A stretch of 64,000 nucleotides of DNA from NCBI GenBank assembly GCA_002286855.1, contig NRSV01000088.1:1-64000 (forward strand). Direction: 5' to 3'. The notes beneath the pieces were generated by a model that did no database searches, was not told the origin of the DNA, and saw only the letters and a program-made list of their open reading frames with translations. Source of the DNA: Bipolaris cookei. Lineage: Eukaryota; Ascomycota; Dothideomycetes; Pleosporales; Pleosporaceae. The position numbers and the translations under genes were made by a program. Positions 43,633-55,284 of this stretch are shown in pieces (the stretch's first letter is position 1; each line of letters starts with the position of its first letter).

Positions 43633-46266
43633 GGATACTTCAATAACCTTGTCTGTTAGCGCGATCGTCTGATGCGGTGGTCCTATAGCAGAGGTCTCGT
43701 ATTCAGGATAGCGTTTGTGTCATGAAATCAATGGATGTTTAACGTTAGTCCCTGTACAATAAGAAGCCTAGTAAGCTATAAACAGCCAAATCAATAAAAC
43801 TGTGAGAATAATAGGTTTTGCGACAAAGCGCTGCATTTTATTAGCTCTTTTTAGTCTATCGGGGGTGCCACTATACAATGGCGAAGGTTAGTGTAGTCTA
43901 TGCTCACCAGTCTTAAAGTTAATCTACAGCACCATGCCGGACTCTAGTTTCTATATTTATCCCATAGTAGTAAACTCAAAGGCCTTGAATTAGTTGCCAT
44001 ACGAGACAAAGAATTAACCCATACTATCTATCATCAGCGCACTAGCTTCTTAGAATATGTACGTAATCCCAGGAGCATAGATAGCGTTAACACTACTAAA
44101 GATAGCTACAGTGATTTCTCCCAACACTATAGCTTGATAAGCGAGGTAAAGGACAATAATCAAACAGGTATAGACTACATTCAACTACTATAATACTTAG
44201 ACCTCTTAGGTCAAGATAATACCAGATTCTATCAGAGATGCCATCGTGTACCATGCCAACTCCACTCCGTGTCTCTATAAACAGTAACTTATCCACAAAC
44301 ATATATGAAGCTGGCTGCGGCCTTCTAAGCAATATTTGCGTGAAAAAATTCTTTCACTCACTAAAAATAAGTATAGCAGATCACAACTATCTCCAATTCC
44401 GTCCATCGACACCGTCATGCACCTATGGCGCCAACAAGAGCCACATGAGCCTGCGACTCCATAATCGAAAAACTTTCTGAACTCAGCAATGCACATGGAA
44501 TGGCTGTGTTCAACTAAGTCATCCCCTACACCATCATCCTAACGCATCTTGTAGATCCAATCAATATAATAATCAACCCTGTCTTCGAGAGGTATAGTTA
44601 GGACTAATTCTTCCTCGTTTTTTCATCTCAATGCAGTTGAGGACATATTTATGGCAATACCACTTAAGCCTCGTACGATAAAAATCTTCAGTTAGGCTGC
44701 GGACGATGAAGGAGCAGAATTAGTTCGCATCAGCACGACTAAGCATCCGAGTAGTAACTATATAGTGACATAGTAGGTGTCAATGGTGTATGTACCTAGA
44801 ACAATAACAAAACCCATCATGGTGGTGACAGATACGCAAGATAACTATCTATAGTAGTGCAGGCTTGTGAAAAGCAATGCTAAAAGCAGTACATGGTCGC
44901 TAAGTGACTTGGAACAACACTCAGCCTTTATAAGCAATTAATGGTTAGTACTTGTGTATATAAACTAACTAATTACACAGGGCGGTCTCCCGTACGCGAA
45001 CCCTACCCCCTCATACCGCGCTTTGCTCCTTACGCCTAGATCCCTTACTCCAGAATCGCTAACCAAGCAGAACCTTACGGATTGGGTGAAGGAAAAATCG
45101 CATCTTCATGCTGACCGTCCACGAGCTGGCCAAAATCCTCGTATTTCGTTGTATTAAGCGGACTGTAGAAGCCAGTCGTTCTATTTTGTTTATAAGTATC
45201 CCAAAATGCATATCTATTGGCGACATGGTCAGCCGATCTTCCTGTGGCTACGCAACCTCGCAAAATGTGCTTTATTTTTAGAAACCATGTATAGGTTCTC
45301 ACTAACGCCACACTGATTCGCCGTTGAGTTCTGCAACTGCAGCCCCACGAATCACTAATGCGAGTTCCTTAGGGTTGGGGATCAATGCGTCAATGGTAGC
45401 CAGAGTCAGACCGTTGGAGGGCATGTAATACGTAGCAGGCCTAGATAACAGGTTGGGTTGACAGCTTACACCCCTTGCCCAAAAGTATCATGAAATACGT
45501 TACTAATATTTGTATATGTGTTGCCGATTGCGCTGCTCGGTCCTACTCTGGTGGTGTGATGACGGACTGGGGAGGGCACTAGCGCTTGCGTAGTAGTAGT
45601 ACGTTCTTTTGGCGTCAACATCAGCGCCGAGCAAAACGACCCTGTAGGCTGCCATAGCCCCCCGTTCAAGTTGTTTAAAGAAAGAGAAATCTTTATCAGG
45701 GCTCGTAGATGGACTTAGGTAGTGGAATTGCCCATCTAAACACAGGTTAATCAAACAATATAAGCGCAATCCTAGGATCGATCTCATCACCTTTGCGAGA
45801 TTTTGGGGTCAGCCTGTACGACTGACAAGCATCGGCTGACTATTTCGCTGGCCTGCCATACTGTTACGCCACGCGCTTTTACAGCTTTCAAAGCATACTG
45901 ATCAGTAAGCAGGATATAAATCCGCCTGGTATACAACTGTACAAAAGAGGTTAAGCTGGATGGATATCATCAATTCGGTACTCTCAGCTCGTCAGAAAGA
46001 AGACCGACCCATGACATCAGTGACAGACATTTGTACTATGTATTTGGGCAAGATTGCGACTAAGCAACAGAGCCTTAGCGTTGAATCAAAGGTCACCTGC
46101 TTATAGAAACCGGAAACTGTAAGTGCCTAAGAGTGTAGCATGAAACATTAGCAAGCCCACAACGGACAGTAATGGCAAAGATACGTTAGACACCTTATAT
46201 TATGCTTCGACCAAGTCTTTACCGCCTTCTTGCTACAGAGTTCATCCTAAAAGATACATACATACA
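43633..46266. other. AT-rich gene-free stretch
   Basis: No supported gene. Much of 43.7-45.0 kb is AT-rich and resembles mutated transposon DNA, but no element can be named. Confidence 0.45.
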
Positions 46267-48060
46267 ATGTTGGCGGTACTATTTCTAGTCGTCCCTGTGG
46301 TGATAGCAAGAGCGATCAGCATGTTTCTAGCTTATAAACGGCAGCGAGTGGTGAGTAGGGACATGTTCGGTGTCGATGTTGCTAAATTGTACAAGACAGA
46401 TAGGACTACTAGCATCCGTCATGGTTGCCGTCCGCCTCCAACACTGCACGTTCATTGGCCTTTCGGTCTTGACCGCCTTAAGCAGATGGTTCAGGCAGAT
46501 GCAGAGTTGCGGTTGATGGAACTGTTCTTGTTTCACTTCCGGCAAATTGGAAGCACGCTGGAACAAAAGTTCCTTGGAACCAAGGTGTTTGGCACAATGG
46601 AGCCGGCTAATCTAGAAGCCATTCTCTTCACTCAGTCCAAAGGTAGGCGTTACCCTGCTGATTAGGGTAGGGCAGTTTCCAAGAGATGACATGGCCAACA
46701 GACTTTGGGATTGGTGCACGCCGGGACGTTGCATTGCCAATGCTTGGTGATGGCATTTTCACCCAAGAGGGACCTGACTGGAAACACTCCCGGGACCTGT
46801 TGCGCCCACAATTGCACCATAAGTATTACAGAGATCTTGAGATATTCCGTGATCCGGTGGATGAGTTGATCCAGGCAGTCAGAGATTACGGAGGCATGGT
46901 CGACCTTCAGCCCTTGTTCTTTCGTATGACATTCGACACCACCACGAGCTTCCTTTTTGGCAAATGTGATAGTAGCCTGAGCGGCGCACGCGGGTCCAAA
47001 GAGTATCGCTTTTCGGATGCATTTGATACAGCACAATGGTGGATTATCAAGAGGCTAAGGTTTGCTAGGTTTTACTGGCTGATAGACAATAAGGAATTCC
47101 GCCAGGCCTGCCAGGACATTCATGCGTTTGTAGATCGTAACATTGATGGCCATGTGCAGAGGGTATCGGCCGAAATTGAACATCCGGAAACACACAGTTT
47201 CATGTCCTCTATCACAAAGACCACATCCAACCGAGCCACTCTTCGAGCCCAGGCAATCAGCATTTTAGCGGCGGGAAGAGACACAACAGCTAGTCTTCTC
47301 TCCTGGGCATTGTAAATCAATACGACTTGCGCTTTTGCCAGTTCCTCGCTAACTTCCCCAGCTTCTTGCTCGTTCGCCACCAGCAAGTTATGGATAAGTT
47401 GCGCACAGAAATTGCGGCGATGTGTGTCGCGGGCTCGAACCCTACACGGGACGATCTTAGGAAGATGCCATACTTAACAAACGTGCTCAAAGAAAGTATG
47501 TTCTCTAATTCCAATACTACATAGCACGAGCGCTCAGCCTGCACAGCGTTGCGACTCTACCCGCCTATTCCTGTCAATGTTCGAACAGCCTTAAAGTCAA
47601 CTGTACTGCCTACGGGAGGCGGACCGAATCGAACCGACCCAGTTCTCGTTCCAGAAGGGAGCATAGTTGCGTTCAGTGTGTACTCTATGCATAGACGACC
47701 GGATCTGTACGGCATGGATGCGGAGCTATTCCGTCCAGAGAGATGGGATGAAGATATGCCTTTGAAGCATACCCTCAAAAATCCTAATTGGGGCTACATT
47801 CCTTTCCAAGGAGGGCCGAGGAGATGCCCTGGAGGTGAGAATGCTTGGCTTGAAGCGTATCTTTTGGGCTAACAAATGTACTATCAGCCGACTTTGCGCT
47901 CACAGAAGCTGGTTACACCATTGTGCGCCTCCTCCAGAGTTTTCCAGACCTAAGACTTCCGCATGGGGAGCGTGTTGAGCTAGTTGGTGTTGAGAAGCAG
48001 CGATCAAACGTGGTTCTGACGATAGCAGAGGGCTGCAAGGTCAAGGTGAGCGGCGATTGA
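46267..48060 (+). CDS. Cytochrome P450 (CYP52-like), five exons, 526 aa
   Basis: Exons: 46267-46642, 46702-47311, 47362-47495, 47547-47834, 47888-48060. Introns are 50-59 nt with GT-AG ends and CTAAC sites in two of them, and all junctions keep the frame. An N-terminal membrane anchor (LAVLFLVVPVVIARAISMFL) puts it on the endoplasmic reticulum. P450 landmarks: C-helix W in GPDWKHSRDLLRPQ; I-helix AAGRDTTASLLSW; K-helix ETLR assembled across the intron at 47496-47546; FRPERWDED; heme loop FQGGPRRCPG with the Cys ligand, the exon joint falling just after it and continuing ADFALTEAGYTIV. The overall pattern matches the CYP52 clan, whose members hydroxylate alkanes and fatty acids at the chain end. 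The true substrate is not deducible. All key residues are intact. Confidence 0.9.
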
Positions 48061-48417
48061 TGTGGCGTGTTATGTAGGGGTAGTGCAGATACAGCGAGAA
48101 CGTATGTGCATTGGCCGCTGCAATCCTATTTTAGATTATACGCAGGCTATTGAATCCATAGAGATTCTTCTAAAAGCGGCTACAAAACAGCAGTGTAGCT
48201 GTGAGAGGCTCGTTTCTATCGGTCTTGTCCATCTCAATGAGCCTCGAATTCGTAAGCCTAGTTTTCTACGTTATTGCCGATTCATATATCACTCTCTTCC
48301 CGCCGGTTGCCCCTATTTTGGTGATTTTATTATGTTCAGGTTGTCTGAAAATAAGTATCGGCCTGCCGACGTATCTCGATGCTCGTCTCTGGCCACGTCC
48401 TCTCATCCCGCCTGAGC

Positions 48418-48729
48418 CTACCTCGACAACGCCTCGGCATCATTGTGCCTGCCCAAGATCTTCAGCATTTTAATCAAACTTTTCCTCGTTGCCACCAGGT
48501 TTGAATTATCCATCTCATATGTTAGCACCCACTGAGTCAGCGACAGTCTTAACATTTCCACTGCTTCTATATAAATGCCTAGTTCGTACAGCATTCCCGA
48601 CAAGTTAGACAGAATCACTATTGTAGATAGATTCCGTAGGCCAATTACCTCTACCCTTCTTACCAAAACCCTTCTGCACAGCCGTTCTGCCTCTTCATGC
48701 CTTTCATGATGCACTGGCACCTCTGTCAA
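48418..48729 (-). pseudogene. TPR-repeat gene relic
   Basis: The minus-strand frame encodes degenerate tetratricopeptide repeats (RHEEAERLCRRVLVRRVEV, LSNLSGMLYELGIYIEAVEM, LIKMLKILGRHNDAEALS), the repeat type found at the C-terminus of fungal NB-ARC/TPR sensors and kinesin-light-chain-like proteins. A further degenerate unit is visible upstream on the same strand at about 49,110-49,190 (EKIEKEQREVMQTHTVV). Stops separate the pieces and no NTPase domain remains. Confidence 0.5.
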
Positions 48730-51700
48730 GTCGCTCGTAGATTCACTGACTTTTGCTAATGATAAGAGGATTCATGCGTGTGAAAGAAAATAAAACTAAT
48801 ATAGTGTGTAGTTACCTCTTCCTAGCTAGCTCCAAATCCTTTCGTGATATATAGGTCTTTTAACAGAGTTAAGAGCAGCCTCCGTTTTTATTTGGCTGTG
48901 AATGAAAGAAAAGGTTACCTTTAGACAACGGCTAGACGACTGGAAGTAAATCATGCCTTAGGGTGTGGCAACCCGTTTTTCTCTCCTACTGAACCTGGGC
49001 TCCACCCTCTCATATACACCATGGGAGGCCTTTAGATGGAACGTTAAGCATGAACAATTAAACAAATAAATAAACAGTCCTACTCACTAGCTCTAGGTCG
49101 TTTATCTTGCATTGAGACCAGGGTCAGGCGGATCTCCCCTCCAGACTACAGTGTGCGTTTGCATCACCTCACGCTGCTCCTTTTCAATCTTCTCTCAAGA
49201 TTTTTCTGCGAAATTAATCTCCCTCAAAGCCTCTTTCTACCAGGGTATGAAGAGCAATTGACCGATGTAATTAGCTAATTTGTATATTTTAGCAGCAGAA
49301 ACGGTCCATATGCAAGCAAGATAGCAACTGAACTCAGACTAAGCTGCTGTTTTATTGATTAGGCTTCTAATGTATCATATACTTAAATGGTTAAGAATGA
49401 AGTCATGGTACTCTTGCAGCACTAATAGGGTTCGATCGTGCTGTGGCCTTGATGATCTAGTTACTGGTATTTCAAAAAGTTTCAGGAAAAGGCTCCTACC
49501 ATTCTCAGGTTTGCATGTAATTGATTTGGGTGACAACTAAAATGTTCGCGATCTAGCGTGGTTACGTACCTAGTGACAAATGTGAATACCGTTTTGCGCT
49601 CATCAACGCAGTCCTGTTTTGGTGATATGTGCACTGCCAAATCTAGCAGGTGATGACTCGCCCATGTATAGCTGAAGTGGCTCTTACGTATTAATATCGA
49701 TACCGAAGTGAGATAATCCCAACACAGGGGGACTCGTAGAGAACTGATTAGTACGCAGAGACGTCTTCCACAGCGACCGTATAACGTTGTGGCTGATAGT
49801 GCGATGCGTAAATTGAATCCAAACTAAAAGTGAGAGACGGTATTTGTGGCAAACAGAGACATTTGAAAGCCGTACCTACAAAAGTGTATCAATGACATGC
49901 GTAGCTGCTCTGGTTCGACTCGAGTACATTTCTTAGTACTACAGCAATCCAGAAACGCTGCAATATAGTAAGCAAGCAGTATTGTCCCAAAAGCTAGCTG
50001 CTTCTTAGATGAATGCCGATGCCGAACCATGAGGAAATGCTCCATCTGAAGTTAGCGAAGGCGATGTCTTTGGTCGCTATAGCATGCCACGTAAGAACTA
50101 AAGTCATGTTTGATCAGGATGTCAGGTGGCAACTGCCGCACGGCCAGTGAATCATGCCCTGAAATTACTGCCTGGATTCACCAGAGAGCCCTATAAAAGC
50201 TGACTCAGCATCTTCAACGTTTATCTACCAAATATCAGTGTGGCGATAGGTTGCCGTGACAGTGCCTTGATACCACCCATTCGCAATCTCCACCACATAC
50301 ACAGCCCACAAAACACGCATCATCTGATGCCGTCTCTGCTTAACGCAATTAAAGAAGAGCCGGATGAAGACAAATATGCGCGTAATCTTGATATTCCTAA
50401 AACGAGTACCTCGTAAGATGGGTCAAGATACTTCTTACAGCCTCACGCAACTAACATGTCGCAGCCTTTTGGGGCAAAATCTCTGCTTTGGCGACGAAGC
50501 ATCCGACTGGCTGACTGCCAAAAACATGGGATGGAAATCTAGAGCCGAAAGTAGGTAGCCAAGACAGGCGGACTAGTAGCAACGTCGGGCCAAATTTGTG
50601 GAGAGCAGTCTCACAGGAACAGCTCGACTTGGACGTCACGTCTCATCTCAGAGTGACAACCAATCAAACCTCTCGATGAAAAGGAATCATTCTTTACATG
50701 CACGTATCAGCGAGACTAGCTCATTCAATCAATACAATAGATGTGCTGAAAGCAAAAGACTCATCATGCAGTTCTACCAGAATCAAACTCTACAGCATAC
50801 TATGTACGCGTTAGTGATTTCTGATATGCATTAATGACATCTATTATGTACGGCATGTTCATCGGTGATGAGCTACATGTCCAAGGGTCCCATCGTTGCC
50901 TGTGCTTTCGCTCACCAGGCCAGCAGCATCACCACAGCACAGTCCAGCACTGAGGTTGTGCGAGCTGTATTTACAGTATTTGTGGAATAGAGTCGATAAC
51001 CGGGGCCCTCGCCGAAGCGACGTCTGGCATACACATACACGACTGAGCGCTTTCGGGTGACATCAAGATATCTGCATCATGACAAAGCACACTCCTCTAG
51101 CCGCTGTAAGCACTTGGAAGTTGTAGTAGTAATTCTGCCGTACAGGTGATGTCAGTATTGGGCTTGTTGAGCAAACAGTGCGGATCAGGATAAAGTACAG
51201 TAAACCTTGATGCGGCTAACGCCAGCGGCAGTGGAGAAGGCGATGCTGACCCAGATTTGTTCTTTAGATGTCATTGTGAACTGACCTTTCTTAATTGGCT
51301 CAATGCGTCGATACACCTTGCACTGACGCTCTACTTTCGGCTTTCTACTACGTGTCATCACGAGTGGTTTGAGTAGGCTGCAATCAATCCTCATGCCCAG
51401 ACGGGCTCTCGAACCGACGGCGCGTAGAAACGTTTGCATAGAACATGCACCTCACTTTAGTTCTTGCTCTGTCGTCTCGCTCCAGGTAACATTATAAGCG
51501 ATGACGTGCTTTATGGTGCGCCTATGTGTAGTTAATCTAAGGTTTGCTCGTGCGACAACTCCTGTTTGGGCATACACAAGGCCGCCAAGCCTGCACCGTG
51601 CAGTCCCATCCACCCCTCAAAAGTAGAATTGGCGCTAGTTGATGGACCCACTTCCTCACGTTCCATCGCTGCAGTATAGCACGTGCGTACAGTAAACGCA

Positions 51701-52530
51701 TTGCTGCGCAGTCCAAGGTGAGTCAGCTCAGTGCTTTAGTGTGTCACCTGCCTTAGTGGGTTCAGATGGCTCACGCCACCCTTCTCGCTCTCTAGGAGCC
51801 CGCGTGGAGGAGCGGCTTATCGCGCGTGATCCTACAGTCTCACCTACACAGCAGTGCGCCACCACGAGTAGTATGCAGCAACACTGGGCAGACCACGCAA
51901 GTAACACACTGCGACACATAAGCGATAGCTCATTTAGACGAGAGATATCACAGAAAACGCACTAGTCCGTTACCGTAGTTCGACATAGCTTACAACAGGG
52001 CACTGGTTGCAACGCCATTTCCTAGTAAATTTCGACTTTTCAACCTTATTTCATTCTTTAGTCTTCTATATATATATATATATATAATTGGTACCATCTA
52101 ATACCGAAGTAGCGGAGAACTGACTTCTCTATGTTATAGAGTCTAGAAGTGGGAAAAATAATAATAGTGGTAGTTCTAGCTGTACTGAGCATAATCAAAA
52201 ATGGCGTGAGATGAAAATATATGTATAACTATGTTGAAAGGGGAACCCCGCATGTAATTTACTGCGCCATTTCTGCCATAACAGAAAATACTAGACGATA
52301 ACGAAAAGCATCCTGCCAATCAATTAGCTAATCCTACACGCTTACAGGCTGCTTCCGACTAAGCTAGATTTTCGTTTCATATTGAATGTTATAATATATA
52401 TATCTGGCAACGGCACGATTTGTTATCAACCTTGCTCTATTCCAAGAGTTAGTTGATATACTAATTTAATCTCTATCGTTTCACTCATTCTTTACAAGTG
52501 CGAGCTATGTTACGCATATCACCCCAGCTT
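48730..52530. other. 3.8-kb gene-poor stretch
   Basis: Apart from the degenerate TPR unit near 49.15 kb, and a (TA)10 microsatellite near 52.07 kb, I see no supported genes. Short frames such as 51185-51439 on the minus strand (basic, with MTRSRKPKVERQ) lack further support. Confidence 0.4.
52067..52086. repeat. (TA)10 microsatellite
   Basis: Ten TA units in an AT-rich intergenic stretch about 450 bp upstream of the AhpD-like gene. Confidence 0.9.
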
Positions 52531-53413
52531 ATGAATATGCTGGTCCCAGAGACCTCGCCTCCTTGTCATAGCAAATTCGAGTTTGAATACTCTATCTTGT
52601 TTGCAAATTTCGAGGAAAGGGCAGCATCGAAAGGCTTGTGTCGGCCGTTATGACTTTCCCTTATGACAGCTACGACGATAGCTGTTGATTCTGAAAGATC
52701 GATGACAGCACTGTATAACCATGTGACGTATTCAATGAAGGAAGAAAGTTGCATCTTAATCGCTGAATTCATGCGAGAGATCGGGTTGCGAGGCATTGCA
52801 GTGATTGGTGTAACTACTTCAATTTGATTAGCTATACCGCCCTCATGTACTAACACGTAAATAGGTTTCAAGAGTCATCAATATCCTCGTCGCATTCTAT
52901 GAATCACTCCATCCAAAGGTGAAATCGGCACTTAACACAAGATGTTCATACAGTTCTGTGACTGATGACGTCTCGACGATTGGAAAGAAGGGTCAATCGT
53001 TATGGAACCGCATTCACTATCCGATGGAAAAGGAGATGGAGCGAAAGCTTGCGACAGCTCATCCCGATCTTGCACATTTCAACATCCTTCATGTATACGG
53101 TGGCCTTCTGATGAGATCTGGAAGCTCAACCTCGAGAACAGTGGGAAGGATAACAATGAGTCTCTCAGCAATTGCATGCTTACGAGCAGATCAGGGGCGC
53201 AGTCTACAGCTCCTTGCACATGTGTTGTCGTTGAAGAAGGCATGCAGCGATGGTTCATGGAAGCTGGAACCAAACATTGGATCGGAGGAGGAAATAAAAT
53301 GGTTAGCAAGTGATGAAGGCTGCATCTGGCTACTGGGCTTTGTAGATGACCTGAAAATGGCCATAATTAACGGTGAGGGTGGTAACTCTGGAAGGACTGT
53401 TGCGAAGTTGTAG
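52531..53413 (+). pseudogene. AhpD-like (carboxymuconolactone decarboxylase-type fold) gene with one premature TGA
   Basis: From ATG 52531 the frame runs 40 codons to TGA at 52651-52653, then stays open in the same frame. A 55-nt intron (52810-52864; GTAACT donor, TACTAACAC branch, AATAG acceptor) joins GIAVIG to VSRVINILVAFYESLHP. The rest is typical of the fungal AhpD-like family: GQSLWNRIHYPMEKEMERKL, HPDLAHFNILHVYGGLL, VGRITMSLSAIACLRADQG, VLSLKKACSDGSWK, WLASDEGCIWLL. The TGA sits where relatives have an aromatic or Trp-containing segment, so a TGG-to-TGA transition (RIP-compatible) is likely. A shorter product from ATG 52663 is possible. The redox CxxC of bacterial AhpD is not present, as is common in these fungal proteins. 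Function unknown. Confidence 0.6.
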
Positions 53414-54290
53414 AAATAGATGAGTTACATTGTTAAAATCTCATAAATATAAAAACATACGACGGGTTTTAACTACGACTCTAGCGATCAGACATACATT
53501 TTTTACGTGCTGCGGAGGTAACTACTTGTATTAGACATGAATCACGTGGGATAGTCATGCTTCGAGCTGCCATAAGATGGACACAGGTAAACACAAACAG
53601 CATGAACGTGCTCGGTCTGATCGGGAGAGACTGCCAAGTTATTCGAATTCTCTGTGAGTATAGCAATTCCCAGAGGCTGTATTGAATACAATATGTGAAG
53701 GTTGTGAACAGGCGCGTTTTTGGGGCCGTGCAGGTACTGATATCACGATGGAGTGAGTGTTGCCTGTGTCGAAATGAGAGAGAGTAGGATTGTGGGTTGT
53801 GCGGCTGGGACTGCTGATGTGCTATCGACACTAATCCTATTTCGGCGAGGGACACCTACCAACACAACCGTGCTGACGTACCAATCGTGGCTCGACAACT
53901 CGTTAAATCAGTGAAGATGCGCACATAGAAAAATGTGCTAGAATTTGCTGTTGCTTCATACGAATCTGGGTACTACATGGCTGCATCACACATCCCATCC
54001 ATGCTTGTTGAGTACTACGGTGTGATTATGCACAGCACAAAGGTCGCATCTTAGCTGCAACGCTTGTGCGGGGGGCGCCCCTAAATCCCGCTTATCTTGC
54101 TAGCGGCAAGCCCATTTTCAAGCCCAGCTCCTTCACACCAGGCTGGCCCCTCGCCTCGTTGAAGCCGTCTCGACTAGCTGTCTTACCACAAGAAAACAAA
54201 ATGGGGTAGGGGCCGAAACTAGCTATACGTAAACACTTGGCAGCGAAAAAAATCTTTAAAAATATCCCCACACACTTCTGTTCTTGAGTC
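53414..54290. other. Intergenic, no gene seen
   Basis: Short ORFs (for example 53481-53855 on the minus strand) lack support. No element end is recognised until the dispersed repeat at 54,291. Confidence 0.4.
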
Positions 54291-54495
54291 GGATCCGAGT
54301 CGGATCCGACTAAGGACGGGTATTTATTGAGACACCTCCTGTAGCTAGCTCTGTAGACTTTTGATATCCTTTCGTACAAGGCCTATAGGTGTCTATTCAA
54401 ATCAAGGCTCGTTTGATGTCCCACGCACTCCCATATGCCCCTGAGTGACACTACCGCCGATACTGATCTGAGTAGCCTTGCCTGCGCCGTTACAG
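54291..54495 (+). repeat. Dispersed repeat, copy 2
   Basis: Matches 38,285-38,488 in the same orientation over its whole length, both ending CGCCGTTACAG. The left edge is GGATCCGAGTCGG versus GGATCCGATTCGG in copy 1. Differences are scattered single bases. Confidence 0.7.
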
Positions 54496-54524
54496 CTAAG
54501 AGCAGCCACCGTGTTCTATCAGTA

Positions 54525-54660
54525 AGCTGCGCATATCAGTAAGCTGCGCACCCCACTAAACTTAACGCGACGTTTTTACGCAATTGAGCCATAACAACGC
54601 GATAAAATCTAATTAAATTTTGAAATATAATTATTTATTAAGCTCTATATGAAGGCCTAG
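54525..54660 (+). mobile_element. Solo or decayed end of a pogo/Fot-type element
   Basis: TCAGTAAGCTGCGCA occurs twice in tandem (about 54,519-54,545) and leads into GCGCACCCCACTAAACTTAACG and an AT-rich tract. The GCACCCCAC core is shared with the 4.25-kb Fot1 relic and a site near 30,255. No transposase is present. Confidence 0.4.
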
Positions 54661-55284
54661 TATGTCCTTGAATGTGGCACTTCGTACACGTAGGCCGTGA
54701 CGTGCTCTCGATGTCACGTGGGTCCAGCGCAGCGTCTGACTTGTGAAATAAACTAGTTAACAGAACAAGATTATGGACAGAACTCGGAACATAACTTATT
54801 TAAACAAATGATGTTGAACAAATGTAGAAACATCTTGTTTTGTAAAAGTTCCAACATCCAACCGCTCTGATATGTGAAAATCTTGAATATATCGTGCTAT
54901 GACGGGTGTGAAGCCAATGAACCCTCGACCGGTCGATACGGAATGGGCGACGACAGGACCAAATACGCTGCAGTATCATCAACCGCCCCTTTATGTTTGT
55001 AGAGAATAGGTCTAAGAATGGTTGTTCCGTTATTACATTTCATAATCAGTGACGGTGTGAATTTCAAGATACTAAAATGGCAGATGCATTGCGGCACAAG
55101 AGGTGGATTTGTGTGACCCAGGAAGTGACCTTACGACAGTCAACAAATAGTGGAGTAAGCAAGGCATGAGAGAGTTTGTTGAACAAGTTTACGTCTACGA
55201 CCTCTCTATGTATAGCGTGAAGACTGCTACGTAGACATTCCTGCTCCTATCACCACATCCAAGCCTCAGGCATTCCCCACGATT
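54661..55284. other. Intergenic, no gene seen
   Basis: Downstream flank of the Q-rich gene. ORFs here are short and unsupported. Confidence 0.4.

Noticed and set aside
51728..51965. Overlapping ORFs on both strands (51728-51919 minus, 51741-51965 plus)
   Set aside because: Short, with unconvincing composition and no support for either.
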